DNA of 64,000 nucleotides from Sepioteuthis lessoniana (lineage: Eukaryota > Mollusca > Cephalopoda > Myopsida > Loliginidae), in the NCBI GenBank assembly GCA_963585895.1, contig OY757934.1, positions 42,258,129 through 42,322,128 of the forward strand, given 5' to 3'. The notes beneath the pieces are model-generated. The model did not search any database and was not told the origin of the DNA. It saw only the letters and a program-made list of their open reading frames with translations. Both the position numbers and the translations under genes were made by a program. This document shows positions 35,062-44,443 of the stretch, one piece after another. Each line of letters opens with the position of its first letter. Position 1 is the first letter of the stretch.

Positions 35062-35936
35062 CAGGTAAAGGATGTATATACAGCTTTGACCCTGTTGGAT
35101 CATATGAACGGGAAACCTGTCGAGCTGCAGGTTCTTCGAGTGCTATGTTGCAACCACTCTTGGACAACCAGGTAATATCACAAGGCCACCTATTTTTATT
35201 ATTTTAATATAAAAGTTAATTTCGGTTTTATAACCAAATTCAGATACTAGTTATTTTAATATGGATTTCCTTGTAATATATAAAACTGAAACAAATTCTG
35301 AGCAGCCTTTTTAATTACCAATTTTTAATAGCTTAAAAACCCACTTTTTTCTTTCTTTCTTTTTTTTTTTTCTTTTTTTTTTCTCTCTCTCTTAAAAGGT
35401 CCCCCCAAATCCTCCTGCATCTTATAAGGTCAAATTTGGGTTACTGGCTAATGGTGTTCTAGTGCTGCTGTAGTCCTTAAACTGCAAAACATCTCCACAA
35501 ATGTAAACAAGATCTGAATATATATGAAACTTTGAAATGACCTGATAGTGAGGAGGGCTATGAATGTCAAGTGAAAACCCTTCACCTGACATTCATAGTT
35601 TAAACTTGTTTATTTGATTCATTTTTTTAAATGCCTATCAAAATTTAGGAGTGTCTTATAATCTGTTAAATACAGTAAATAACATTCATGTAGCTGTTTA
35701 AAGTAAAAACTATTTTATAAGTCTTTTTTAATATCTCCTTTCTTTGACAGATTGAATGCAAAAATCAGCCAAATAAGAAGAAAACTCCATTGACACAAGA
35801 TCGAGCCATCCAATTGGTGAAAGATGTATTTGTATCTGCTGCAGAAAGAGATATCTACACTGGAGATTCAATTACAGTGAATCTTATCACTAAGGATGGA
35901 ATTACTTCTGAAGATTTTATGTTAAGGAGAGATTAA
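22091..35936 (+). CDS. PSMB1: PSMB1, proteasome subunit beta type-1 (beta6), 6 coding exons, complete
   Basis: Non-catalytic beta6 subunit of the 20S proteasome core (N-terminal nucleophile hydrolase fold), cytosolic and nuclear. Exons 22091-22164, 26644-26751, 27813-27894, 33163-33292, 35065-35171 and 35751-35936 join in frame to 687 nt, 228 residues plus TAA; human has 241. Seen in order: short propeptide ending [10 protein letters not shown], then [19 protein letters not shown] at the start of the mature fold, [11 protein letters not shown](L)STILY and [10 protein letters not shown], the [10 protein letters not shown] segment, [11 protein letters not shown], and the C-terminal helix region [22 protein letters not shown], ending MLRRD. 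Every junction is GT..AG and the phases agree. The start is the first ATG of the open segment and makes a propeptide slightly shorter than in vertebrates. No lesion seen. Confidence 0.97.
22506..22540. repeat. (TA)n microsatellite in PSMB1 intron 1
   Basis: About 17 TA units. Confidence 0.9.
22960..23620 (+). repeat. Family-C repeat split by SINE-B
   Basis: The left part ends TGGGTATGACACTAAACTGC; the right part resumes ATCTGATGGCGAGGTTCC and continues through GATCTGGGGAGTGTGGAATC, TCATTACCATTATTCC and the end GACAGGTTGATATGACATTA near 23595. A SINE-B lies between. Confidence 0.75.
22994..23266 (-). repeat. SINE-B copy inserted in a family-C repeat
   Basis: Flanked by AAACTGCATCTGAT (22980-22993) and AAACGGCATCTGAT (23267-23280), a 14-bp target duplication with one difference. 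The tRNA-like head (minus strand GGAGGTGCCCGTGGTGTAAT) is at the high end. The 3' part is shorter than in other copies. Confidence 0.85.
24378..24668 (-). repeat. Diverged SINE-B copy in PSMB1 intron 1
   Basis: Layout as in the other copies: TTTATTCAATCCCTCCACC, the ACTGGTTGCCTAACTGAGGC word, CCTTTTCCCAAGAGCATTAG, ATCCAAGTTTTGAACTGACTC. Substitutions throughout indicate an older copy. Confidence 0.7.
25394..26278 (+). mobile_element. Mariner-type transposon, internally deleted (885 bp)
   Basis: The terminal inverted repeats begin CAGGGTGAAACGATAAAATT on the left and, on the other strand, CAGGGTGAATGATAAAATT on the right; the match extends about 28 bp. TA lies outside both ends. Inside is a plus-strand mariner transposase remnant whose catalytic region has [12 protein letters not shown] and [12 protein letters not shown]. 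The element is shorter than the usual ~1.3 kb, with fusion points and stops, so it cannot encode a working enzyme. It is GC-richer than its surroundings. Confidence 0.9.
25544..26163 (+). pseudogene. Broken mariner transposase
   Basis: The N-terminal part [20 protein letters not shown] is joined abruptly to a middle part ([20 protein letters not shown]), followed by a frameshift, then [17 protein letters not shown], the second catalytic Asp in QQDSAPAH, a stop within HAWL*KECYDF, the third catalytic Asp in NPLDYF, and a stop in AAIR*VFTELPP before EGGYIE and the terminator. The spacing from the second to the third Asp is about 37 residues as read. At least one frameshift and two in-frame stops. 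Confidence 0.85.
26644..26751 (+). CDS. PSMB1: PSMB1 coding exon 2
   Basis: 108 nt encoding [20 protein letters not shown] followed by [15 protein letters not shown] and two bases of the next Leu codon. A T-rich tract ending TTAAG precedes it; donor GTAAGT. Includes the conserved SDTRLSEGF segment of beta6. Confidence 0.96.
26980..27340. other. AT-rich part of PSMB1 intron 2
   Basis: No open frame, repeat family or splice-supported exon seen. Confidence 0.4.
27345..27600 (-). mobile_element. RTE-like LINE 3'-end fragment in PSMB1 intron 2
   Basis: Homologous to 34.03-34.3 kb: words CTTGACTCTCTCTGGTCATT, GGCAAGTCCTCCAGATGGCA, GTGTCCACACAGAGC and AGCCAGCATTGGTGTCT. It is the reverse complement of the LINE C-terminal coding tail. 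Confidence 0.75.
27813..27894 (+). CDS. PSMB1: PSMB1 coding exon 3
   Basis: 82 nt encoding [20 protein letters not shown] then ILEARLK, with acceptor TTTTACAG and the weaker donor GTTTGA. The frame is kept into exon 4. Confidence 0.95.
28235..28440 (+). repeat. SINE-B copy without head
   Basis: Body words AAGGCATGAACCCATCTATT, GTAGGACAGACTGAGTTC and the end TGTGTTACATCCTGCCC..GGAATTGGATAAATA. The tRNA-like head is missing. Confidence 0.7.
28622..28660. repeat. (TA)n microsatellite
   Basis: About 19 TA units, directly adjoining a tRNA-like SINE fragment. Confidence 0.95.
28663..28815 (-). repeat. SINE-F: Ser/Leu-type tRNA-like element
   Basis: On the minus strand TTGTTGGCCGAGTGGTCTGA has the A-box form of a class II (Ser/Leu) tRNA, and GGGTTTCGATCCCGGC is a B box. 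It cannot be a functional tRNA gene as read: the 5' acceptor stem does not pair with sequence after the B box. It ends at a TA microsatellite, common for SINE 3' ends. Confidence 0.6.
28976..29800 (-). mobile_element. RTE-like LINE fragment (central RT region)
   Basis: The minus-strand open segment [20 protein letters not shown], then [19 protein letters not shown] and [12 protein letters not shown], contains the F-SKAFD motif of reverse transcriptase palm A. Upstream RT sequence, frameshifted, continues to about 29.8 kb. Truncated before YADD. Confidence 0.85.
29963..30130 (-). repeat. SINE-B 3' part
   Basis: ATTTACCCAACCCCTCCACC, GATGCAAGGTCAGTTTTTAA and the TTTACCCATAAGTAGG words; the head is missing. 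Confidence 0.7.
30243..30277. repeat. (GT)n microsatellite
   Basis: About 16 GT units with one interruption. Confidence 0.9.
30398..30416. repeat. Perfect palindrome GAGCTGTG-TGT-CACAGCTC
   Basis: Eight-base arms around TGT, the same arm length and loop as the palindrome at 1050-1068; both are followed within about 20 bases by CTCCCTC. It lies in PSMB1 intron 3. Confidence 0.8.
30560..32440. other. PSMB1 intron 3, AT-rich, poly-T runs, no gene
   Basis: Long T runs near 31605-31662 and 31831-31852. No coding or repeat-family assignment. Confidence 0.4.
32447..32640. mobile_element. MITE with GGCTGAAAAGTTC-type ends, copy 1
   Basis: The left end reads GGATAGGCTAAAAAGTTTAT; the right end, reverse complemented, reads GAGTTAGCTGAAAAGTTCAT. 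About 195 bp with no coding capacity. The same kind of ends occur at 42.9 and 58.4 kb. Confidence 0.6.
33163..33292 (+). CDS. PSMB1: PSMB1 coding exon 4
   Basis: 130 nt encoding [20 protein letters not shown] then [15 protein letters not shown] and LIAGIDEE plus one base of Gly. Acceptor CTTTTCAG, donor GTTAGT. The Arg-Arg-Phe-Phe-Pro-Tyr-Tyr-Val core is diagnostic for PSMB1. Confidence 0.97.
33300..34020. other. PSMB1 intron 4, no feature seen
   Basis: AT-rich DNA without recognised repeats, up to the LINE tail at 34.03 kb. Confidence 0.4.
34029..34445 (-). mobile_element. RTE-like LINE 3' end in PSMB1 intron 4
   Basis: Begins with a short CATCATCAT run (the LINE 3' tail on the minus strand), then the C-terminal coding tail in reverse (GGTAAATCTTTTAGACAATA, GCTAGCCAACACTGGTG, CTTATGAGCTCATCC). 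It ends within the segment before REFFQA. Confidence 0.8.
35065..35171 (+). CDS. PSMB1: PSMB1 coding exon 5
   Basis: 107 nt encoding [20 protein letters not shown] then [16 protein letters not shown]. The acceptor follows a run of about 30 T; donor GTAATA. It was recognised from FDPVGSYE and LQPLLDNQ. Confidence 0.96.
35751..35936 (+). CDS. PSMB1: PSMB1 terminal coding exon 6
   Basis: 186 nt including TAA, encoding [20 protein letters not shown] onward, through [17 protein letters not shown], to the end MLRRD. Acceptor TTTGACAG. A candidate ATTAAA polyadenylation signal lies about 285 bp past the stop. Confidence 0.96.
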   Translation: MECKNQPNKKKTPLTQDRAIQLVKDVFVSAAERDIYTGDSITVNLITKDGITSEDFMLRRD

Positions 35937-36220
35937 GGCAGGCTAACAACTATTTTTTTTTTCCTCCCTCTCCTTTCCTTTGGGTGGGATGTCATGATTG
36001 GGGACACACAACTGAAAAAGTTACTGAGCTGGATTTATTTGCCACAACTTTATTGTTGTAAGGGGGAAACTTTTTTTGTTTCATTTTTAATTAAAAACAT
36101 TTCTAAAGTTGGGATTCAGTGTTCTGTTATTTTTAATATCACCATAGAATGGGATTATTGTTATGGCTTCCTTCCTGACTATTTTCTACTTTAATTTTGC
36201 AAAGTTAGTAACGCTCATTC

Positions 36221-36226
36221 ATTAAA
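36221..36226 (+). terminator. Possible PSMB1 polyadenylation signal (ATTAAA)
   Basis: ATTAAA about 285 bp past the PSMB1 stop. It is a variant hexamer in AT-rich DNA; other AT hexamers lie nearby, so the choice is weak. Confidence 0.35.
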
Positions 36227-36394
36227 TTGTTTGACTTTTTAATAACTACCGATAGAAAAAATTGTCTCTTTTTAGTATCTTTAAACGAATGAATGACTTG
36301 TGAGGGATTATGACATGAATGATGGTTAATTAAAACAAGAATAATTGTTCCAAGCTGTAGCTGTGTTAGTAGTATTGTATGACCGCACTACATG

Positions 36395-36690
36395 TTCTAT
36401 GACAAAGCAATTGGAGAAAAAGCTAGACAGGAACAATACAAGGATGCTGCATGTTGTTTTGAATGTATCCTAGAAGCAGCACCCCATTAAACAGTTGCTG
36501 TAGGGTCACTTGCCTCTCATTTCACAGACTATCTAAGCAAGATGAACAAGACATGTTGGTTGCTGCTAGAGAAGCCAGGACAAGCTCCCACACATAGACT
36601 CACCAGTGAAGGACAATAGGGATTGATTGTGAGAGAGTCAAGGAAATCCATTCTGTAAGCTCAACTTGATGATGATGTTTAGATAAAAAT
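36395..36690 (+). mobile_element. RTE-like LINE 3' end just past PSMB1
   Basis: The only plus-strand member in the window. It carries the same C-terminal tail (CACTTGCCTCTCATTTCACA, AGCAAGATGAACAAGACATG, GAGAGAGTCAAGGAAATCC) and ends with GATGATGATG. Confidence 0.75.
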
Positions 36691-36842
36691 CAGCTTTCAC
36701 AATAGATTAAGAAAACCAAAACAAAAATTTCCAATCATTTCTTCTCTGAAACTTTTCATTCAGTTTTATAAGTGTTTTATACACTACATTAATTTAGATC
36801 TAGTTATCTTTATGATGGAAAGTAAAATTGCTAGATCATATA

Positions 36843-38119
36843 TACCTTTTCCAGTTCAAAATGGGAGTAGTTCAGTTCAAAATGGAAAAATTATTATAAG
36901 TATAAATATAAAAAATATTTTATAAATTATTTTAGCAATAAAATTGTTAACATTTTATAATATAAAAAAAAATTCAAGTCATTTATTAGAACACAACATC
37001 TTCTAATGCTACAGCTGCAGTTGAATTCCAGCTATGAAACAATTGCATACTTCTGGTGTAACCCTTCCCAAATTCTTCCTCAATTAATGAAGTCAAAGCT
37101 CTTGCCCTTTGTTCAGTAATTGACAAGCCATCTCTTCTCTCCATTGCAAGAATACTCACAATTTTAGCAGCCAATTCCTGCTTAACGTAAGCTTTGATTA
37201 AAGAACATATTTGTTCAATTGGATTAAACATTGGACTGTATGGTCCCAACCTAAGCACTTCACATCCTAGAAATTCTTCTTCACTAAAAACTTCTTCAAT
37301 GTTTGAGTGACATGGGGCATTGTCAACAACCATCACAACTGGACTCCCATATTGTCTCTTTGCAGCTCTCAGACATTCTCACTTTCCTTTCGAAAAGATC
37401 CTCTTTGAATTTCATGGTACATGAGGCCATGGGGACCAATACATCCAATAACGTGAATATTGGCACCCTGAGTACCGGCTGAAACTACGTTACATCGCCT
37501 ACCCTTTAGAGAACGCCCATCTCTCCTGGAAATATGAAGATTAAAGTTCGTTTCATCCATAAATAAAATGTGTTTTCCAGTTGATTGGTAATTCGATAAT
37601 TTTGAACAAAATAAACTACGTTTATTTTTATTCTCAATTAAATTTGCCCTCTCGGGCACAAATCTTACAGCTTTAAGCATATAAGTCATCATATCTAGAT
37701 GCTTTGCTACTGTAGATTTGGACAATTTAAACCCAAACTGGGCTTCAATCCTTTCACTGATCACCTTTCATGTGATCCTAGGATTTTCATCCACTAGTGC
37801 TTGAATAAAATCTAAATGCACCTGTTTGACCTTACAATTTCTAGGCCCTCCTCTTGTATCAGGTTGATTTCCCTTACTAATCCAGCGATAGAGGGTGGTT
37901 TTCGGAATAGAAAGATTTTCCGCTAGGGCTTTCAAGTTTCCATCCATCTCATATACCTCCAAGATACGTGCTTTCGCTCTTCTCCTGTTATTGCGGTTTT
38001 CAGTTGACCTAACCATTAGGCTAAAAAAATTTAACAAATCAATACCTTGTTGTAGCACCAAAGATATTTATAATTTTAATTTTGAAATGAACTATTCCCA
38101 TTATGAACTGGAAAAGGTA
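36843..38119 (-). mobile_element. Tc1/mariner-superfamily transposon, nearly complete (~1.28 kb)
   Basis: The inverted repeats begin TACCTTTTCCAGTTCAAAAT on the left and, reverse complemented, TACCTTTTCCAGTTCATAAT on the right; the match continues to about 43 bp with few differences. TA flanks both ends (36841-36842 and 38120-38121). The inside is filled by one transposase gene on the minus strand, broken by one stop and one frameshift. Length and layout are those of a full element, so this is a recent insertion compared with the other transposons here. It lies 0.6 kb past the PSMB1 3' end. Confidence 0.92.
36986..38061 (-). pseudogene. Transposase of the Tc1/mariner-type element (one stop, one frameshift)
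   Basis: DDE transposase that would bind the inverted repeats and cut out the element. N-terminal helix-turn-helix region: RRRAKARILEVYEMDGNLKA then LAENLSIPKTTLYRWISKG. After ENPRIT an in-frame TGA (37770-37768) interrupts, then KVISERIEAQFGFKLSKSTV continues. First catalytic Asp in LFMDETNFN, second in VVDNAPCH, Glu in SPMFNPIEQ; 35 residues lie between the second and third as read. A one-base frameshift near 37370-37385 separates the second Asp from the first. Ends ALEDVVF. Repeats and catalytic residues are all present, so inactivation looks recent. Confidence 0.9.
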
Positions 38120-38199
38120 TAGACAATATTGCACACCTAGCAGAATACCTCATACAGTGTGATGGGCACAAGTGATGTGTCATTCATATATGACCAGTT

Positions 38200-39575
38200 C
38201 AAAACATATGGGCCATTTAGATAAATAATCAGACTCTGACTGAAAAGATCCAGAGGTGTTTGCCATCGTTAATGTGTGTAATCATATTTTCATGAAAAAA
38301 AAAAAACACTTAAAAATAATTATATTTTAAATAAATTGTTTTAAAAAAATACTGAATTCTAAAAGACCACTTTTTATTACAGGTTATGAGATGCCTTCTG
38401 AAAAAAAATATATATTTACCATAGAAATAAAAAATATAGATTAAGAAAAAAAGAAAAAATAATAATGTAAAATTAAAATACAATGCCTAAAATTTTAATT
38501 CTTTTTTTTCTTTTTTCACAAAACATTGCTTGTACTTAGGTTTGAAGATACAATCATTGTATGGGCAGGATTTAAGTTTAATGTAGTACTGTTGGACAAT
38601 TTTTTTTCACTTCCAAGTTGTTGAAGTGCTTCATGAGTTTCTGCATGCAAGCTTTCCCCTGGAGAAATGTTGAAGGCTCCTAAGACTAGTCTTAAACCTT
38701 TGTTTTATATAGGGTGTATGAGGTAATGAGAAATTGTCAAAAGAAACTTGATTATTTGTTCGTTATTAGGAAAGTGAAGGAGACGGTGATTAGTAATAAT
38801 CATGTTGCAAAACAATTAATTGAATAGAATTTTAATTACAAAATTTCAAAGAGAAAAAAAATTGCTGAAATTAAACATTACTGGTTAGGTTTTTTTTTTT
38901 TTTTTTTTTTTTTTAAGCTGTAGATATAATATAATTACATAACAATTATGCTTTATTAGGACTTAAAATCCGGAGAAAAGACAAAAATATTTAAATCAGT
39001 AAAACTCCATGAAATTTTTCACTATAATATTTACTTCATGTGAAAATATAATTGTTAAATGTCTTTTCTGTTATGTGAATTTATCTTTTCCCATAACAAT
39101 TATCACTTGTAACTGGTATACATTTTTAAGTGACAACAAAGTTTGTAAAATAAAATGAACTTGTTAACCCCTTACCAAATGTAGACAGGTACTTCAATCA
39201 AATAAACTAATTCATCACCAAAGAAGAAAGAAAATTGAAAAAGTTCTTTTTTTTTTTTTTCTTTTTTTTTTTAAGTCCGGATATAAATTGAAAAACTAAG
39301 TAATCCAAAAGTGATGAATTTATTACAAAGGAAAGTCGACGTTAAAATATTTCAGTCTTAATGAACCTTCATCAGGACTTTAAAATGATGAAACAAGTGT
39401 TCATAGAACAACAATGGATGTTTAATAAAATAGTATATACTTTCCTCCTCCAGTCTTTCTAAGAAAAATCATATCACCATTTAATCAGCATTCTTTTTCA
39501 AAAATCTCTCTCCTGATTGGCACTGGCAATGATGTTAAACAAATGGAACCACTAAGAGATAAAACATTTTTTTAA
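38200..39575. other. AT-rich intergenic DNA, no gene
   Basis: Poly-A and poly-T runs (38887-38915, 39247-39271). No repeat family or exon recognised. Confidence 0.4.
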
Positions 39576-39577
39576 GT

Positions 39578-39863
39578 ATGTATTTATCGATCCCTCTCCA
39601 CCACAGGTAGTTTGTGACTCAAGGTTAATTTTTAAGCGGAGTACAACTGGTTTGAATCCAGTTTTCCTTTTCCAAGATTGGTTGCCTTGCTAAAGTTAAA
39701 GAGCCCAGTCTACTTTATTTACACTTAGCTGTGTGGAGAATAGTTGGATTTGCACCTTTCCCAAGCATCTTCACATGATATGAAATGCAAAACAGCCTTG
39801 TCCACAATTTGAACTCTGGTAACCGAGTCCATTTCCTATGTCGTTAACCGTTGTGCCACAAGT
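39578..39863 (-). repeat. SINE-B copy, diverged
   Basis: GTATTTATCGATCCCTCTCC at the low end, CACCTTTCCCAAGCATCTTC, then a reversed B-box region (CCACAATTTGAACTCTGG) and a head ending TTGTGCCACAAG. Confidence 0.7.
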
Positions 39864-40214
39864 TTCTTTTTACATTAAGAAAATGTTAAAAACATAATTT
39901 GGCAATGTAATTAAAACCCTCTAAAAATTCTTTAATTATAGTACCAACTCGATAGTAATAAATATTTTAAACATTCTGAAGAAACATCCTCCAGGATGAA
40001 ATCTTATATAAGACTTAAGTCTTATTTTAATGAAATTATTCCAGATCTGATCAGACTTATAAATACCTCAACTTATAAACAAGAAAACTGTTTCCTTATG
40101 TGTGTGGTGAAACCTAGTCTCAGCCTGGATTTGAACCCTGCTTACCAATTTCATTGTCTGTGCTAATGACCTTTGCACTGTCAAAATCTTCATATCGTAT
40201 TATGCACTAGTGAA

Positions 40215-40730
40215 ATAGACCTAGTCTGCTGAAGCTGTAGAATACACTGCATTTCTGCAGAGGGGTAAAACTCCCCACAACAAGTGTCCTGGATATGACA
40301 CTAAACAATCTGATGGTGAGATTTCAGTAATGCTAGAGCTTTGGGGAATGCGGAGTACCTCTTCATTACCATTGCTCCCAGGTCTACTCTGGCCTGGAGT
40401 GGTAGCACCTGATAGGGTCGTATCTATGGGTCAAATAGAACTAAACTGTGTACTTTTGCTAAACCAAATTGTTTGAAATAGAACTGTTTTTACATTTAAC
40501 TGTGTGTAAATAAATGACTGATGTTAAATTGAATTGTTAATGATATATATATATATAGGAATATTTGGAACCTTTTAACTTTGTTGGCTTGAAATAGAAA
40601 TGTTTTTGCCATTTAAACTGTCTACATATGCTTAACTGAATTGTTTGAAATAGAACTGTTTATATGTATAAAAATGGATTTGGCATTAAGTAACTTACAA
40701 TGGTTGATATGCCATAAAACCAAACCAAAC
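40215..40730 (+). repeat. Family-C repeat, long copy
   Basis: Order of words: GTCTGCTGAAGCTGTAGAAT, CTGCAGAGGGGTAAAACTCC, CTGGATATGACACTAAAC, CTGATGGTGAG, TCATTACCATTGCTCCCAGG, GGCCTGGAGTGGTAGCACC, TATCTATGGGTCAAATAGAA, and the tail TGATATGCCATAAAACCAAA. Longest uninterrupted copy here; used as the reference for the others. Confidence 0.75.
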
Positions 40731-40789
40731 CAGTGAAATATTTTGATAATTTTAATTTTGTTCATTTGTATCAACAGCTTTATAAAGTA

Positions 40790-41032
40790 AGTCGAGGGCG
40801 ACCAGAAGGCTCCCTTTTCAATAGCCACTACACTGAGGTGTAGGGAAGGGTGCTACTCCTTTCCCTTGTTTGCTCCACATTATTTACCCTCGATACATAC
40901 CTTATATTGCTAAGTGTTAAGCAAGGAGGTATCAAGTACCATTTTTAAAGTCTTTGGTATGACGCGACCAGGGATTGAACCCAGGTCTCCTGGACCATTG
41001 GTGAACACTCTACCCACTAGGCAATGAGCCGG
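40790..41032 (-). repeat. SINE-A copy with a 10-bp target duplication
   Basis: TTATAAAGTA occurs directly before (40780-40789) and after (41033-41042). The minus strand starts CCGGCTCATTGCCTAGTGGG, has a B-box-like GGTTCAATCCCTGG, and ends in the family end CGCCCTCGAC. Confidence 0.85.
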
Positions 41033-41044
41033 TTATAAAGTAGT

Positions 41045-42900
41045 TCACTCTAATTGAACCATAGATTTTCAGATTTTGATTTGACCTGGTATAAGTTGCA
41101 TACATTTGACCCTTAATCTCTTAAGATATAATGAACTAAGGATCCATACAGTAAGATATTTGGGGGTGTTTTTTCTTTGTACATTTTGTTTAATTACACG
41201 GTCCCACCCTCCCACTGAACCTCATAAAATAAAATGAATGATATGCTTCATCTCTACAAGAATGTGAATTTAGTTGCATGAAAATTCCATGTTCCATTGT
41301 GAAAATTTTAAGATAAAACTGTATTCATATTTTGAATAATGGAGAAAATCATTTGTACATTTATGTAATGACTTAGGCATTTAGTGTAATTTGTTGATAT
41401 CCCCACAACAAATTGAAACAGAAAAATGCAACAAAGTGTGTTTGATAGACCAACATATACTGCATAAGATGTCAAAAAGTTTACCAAAAAATATTGAATG
41501 GAAAAGGTTTGAATTGCCTTTAGTAGTTTATACCTATCATGACAGATCATCAGTCTGCTCTCTAGAAATTCCTGCAGTTAGCATGATTTTGTGTTTGTTA
41601 AATTGCTAAGACTGTAAAGATGTTGATGCCAATCAAGCAAGTTTATAAGATGAGACAAATTCTGAGTCTGATTATGACAGCAAGTAACAATGTGGCCTGT
41701 ACTAAAGGTCAAATATTGAAACTGTAAAACTTGACTAATTAGGATAATTATTTTATTTTTTGCTTGATAATTTGGCTTGATTATATTATTTGTGTTTTTG
41801 TATGGTTGTGTTATAAAAAAAACTTCATATGACTGAAATAGACTTATAATATTTGTTGGACCATCCCACAATTAAATCTATTTCACTGTGTATCTCTTCC
41901 TTACCACAATACAACAAATGCTACCATATATCAACAATCAATAATTACAAAAACAAGTCAATGAAAAAGCAATGAAAGTTTTCCTCTTTTATTTTCCAAG
42001 AAATAAGTATTTTTTTTATATAATCAATATAAATGTATGACATTGCAACAAAATAATTTTTGAAAATTCAAAAAACTTGTTATAACAAAATTTTCAAATA
42101 TTGTGAAATATAATTTCTTGGAATGTGGTTGGGTTGTTCTTAGGGATGGGGGGGGTCATTTATTTATTTATTATTTTCTCATTTTGTGGTTAAGGTGAGA
42201 GGGATGATTAGTTTAATAAAATAAAGGTACACGGATGTAATACATAATATCGAAAGTATAATTCTTTTAATGAGACTTTTTGATTGACCAAGTACACCTT
42301 TAAGAGTTTAAACTTACTCTCTCACTTGGTACAAGAAACAACAGAAAAATTCCAATGTGCAAAAAGATGTACACAAGGTCATTCATCTGTACTCGTTTTT
42401 ATTCAGGTATACAAGGAATATACCCATTATGCATACAATGAATGTTATAAGCCTCAAAATTATTCTTTTTCAATAGAGAATTATTTGCAGTTGGCTAAAA
42501 CCCTTGTGTAAATGATTGATAATCAGCAAGTGTTAGACAAACTGTTATCTGTATTTGTCTAACAATCACTAATGTTAAAAAAAATGTTCATTTTCTAACT
42601 CAGCACATGAGTCAATCCTGGTTTGAAAGGGAAGTTTGTTTTTTTTCCCTGAAAGACTTCAAATCAACTTATAAGCTGCAGTTCAATGAACAAAGCAGCA
42701 TTTTTCAAACAATACTGCTTTAGACTTGATTTAAAAGTCACTCCAGATTTACAGGTGACATTTTCAGCATTGTAGATATTTCAGACCTTCCAACCCCCAC
42801 AAATTTGTCATGAGATTCAAGATTTTCTCCTAAGTAAATTGCTGCTTATATCTTAACTTCTTAACAAGTGTCTGGTAATAATTAAGTTATTTTTTTTATA
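41045..42900. other. AT-rich intergenic DNA, no gene
   Basis: Short open frames only (for instance 41391-41609, 42284-42511), with no splice support or recognisable protein. No repeat family identified. Confidence 0.4.
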
Positions 42901-42904
42901 TACA

Positions 42905-43108
42905 AGGAGCTGCCGAAAAGTTCTTGGTCCAGCAAACATAGGAATGACTTTTTTTTTGGTTTTGTAAATTTTTATTGAATTTTTGGAAGGGTTAAACAAA
43001 CTTGAAAATTGATGTGCCAAGTGCGGTGATTTGCAGAATGAATATGTTGATTAGCATGTACATTTTACTACATTCCTTTTTTGATTGGGCTGAGAACTCT
43101 TCAACATC
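42905..43108. mobile_element. MITE with GGCTGAAAAGTTC-type ends, copy 2 (diverged)
   Basis: The left end reads GCTGCCGAAAAGTTCTTGGT; the right end, reverse complemented, reads GATGTTGAAGAGTTCTCAGC. About 205 bp. Confidence 0.5.
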
Positions 43109-43116
43109 ACTCATAT

Positions 43117-43225
43117 ATATATATATATATATATATATAAGTGTGTGTGTGTATATATATTATATATATATATAATATATATACATGTGTGTATATAGAT
43201 ATAGATTTATATACATATATATTTT
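43117..43225. repeat. (TA)n/(GT)n compound microsatellite
   Basis: TA, GT and GATA-like runs for about 110 bp. Confidence 0.9.
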
Positions 43226-44443
43226 GCATCACATTGTTTTGCCATCGACTTGAATGCTATCAATAAAAAAATAAAATTTAAAATTTTTTTCTAATGTCAG
43301 AAAATACTTGGAAAAATTAACATCTGAATGAATATGAAAATAATATAAAATCAAAATTTTTAGCATATCATGCTAATAATAAATGGTTTTCTTCAATATT
43401 TCTCGTTATATTCATTGTTAATTTCTTTATTATTTTCAATTTCGTTTATATATAATAAATCGTTAGATTATATTTCACCCACAATACGCATCATGGCCGG
43501 ATTATTATAATTCTTTCACAAAAATCTGAAAGAGTTATCTCCCCTACTCGGACTGGCGTTCAGCTAAAAACATGCCGATTTTATTTGATATGGTAATATC
43601 TTAATATGATCAAGTATCGAATCTTTATTAGCCGCAAATTCAAAAGGACAAACTTGTTCGCGACACATTTTTCTGATAATGTATCGCTCATGTGTCCTAA
43701 AATGATGTTCAAAAGATGAGACGACGTACATTGATAAGTACCGAAAGACAATCTTGTTGAGTGTAGTATATTTATCAAATTAAAAACAAGACCAGCACAA
43801 TCTGAAAAGTATTGGAACAGCACTTATAGGTAATTCAGCGGTTAGTGCTTTGATTTTGTAAATTCTACAAAGTGTTCAACATGGCCTTATGCCACATTTA
43901 GATTTTGTAAAAATGTATCTCATTTTTATGATTTTACAGTTTTGATAAATATATTATTTTAAATATCTTCGAATATATTTGGAAAAATAAAACTCTTTCT
44001 TTTTTCCCCAGGTGGTAACCATCTTCTCCAAATCTGTCTGTGGGGCAGGAACTTCTTACCTCATTTTGGCATAAGCTGATCACTCCCTTATATCTTTCTG
44101 TCTTTTATTTTTGCCGAGTTAAATTGAATGCATTATCGGTGTCTTACAGAATTCAAAAAACCTTATCTATCTCGAAAGTGGTTTTTGAACTAAATGAAAA
44201 CTTTGGTATTATAATATAATGATTAATTTTCTTTAACAATCGAAATGATTTAATCCTTTGGTTGAGTTTTTAGCCAGAATAAATTTTATCGAGTCATTTG
44301 ATATTTCTACACATTCTAAAATAATTTGCATCAATTTCTTGAACAAAGCAAATATTGTAATACATGAAAGGTTGACAGGTCTGACATTTGACGAAAATAA
44401 CTTGTGTATGTCGGTCATACATACAAAAAGAAAATATGTTATT

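Noticed and set aside
34682..35167. 161-codon minus-strand frame with a Lys run
   Set aside because: It runs antisense through PSMB1 exon 5 and the poly-T tract before it; the Lys run is the reverse of that tract.
43581..43823. Minus-strand frame near 43.6-43.8 kb
   Set aside because: Another frame of the same strand also reads plausibly for about 60 codons, but there are no clear splice sites and no recognised protein.
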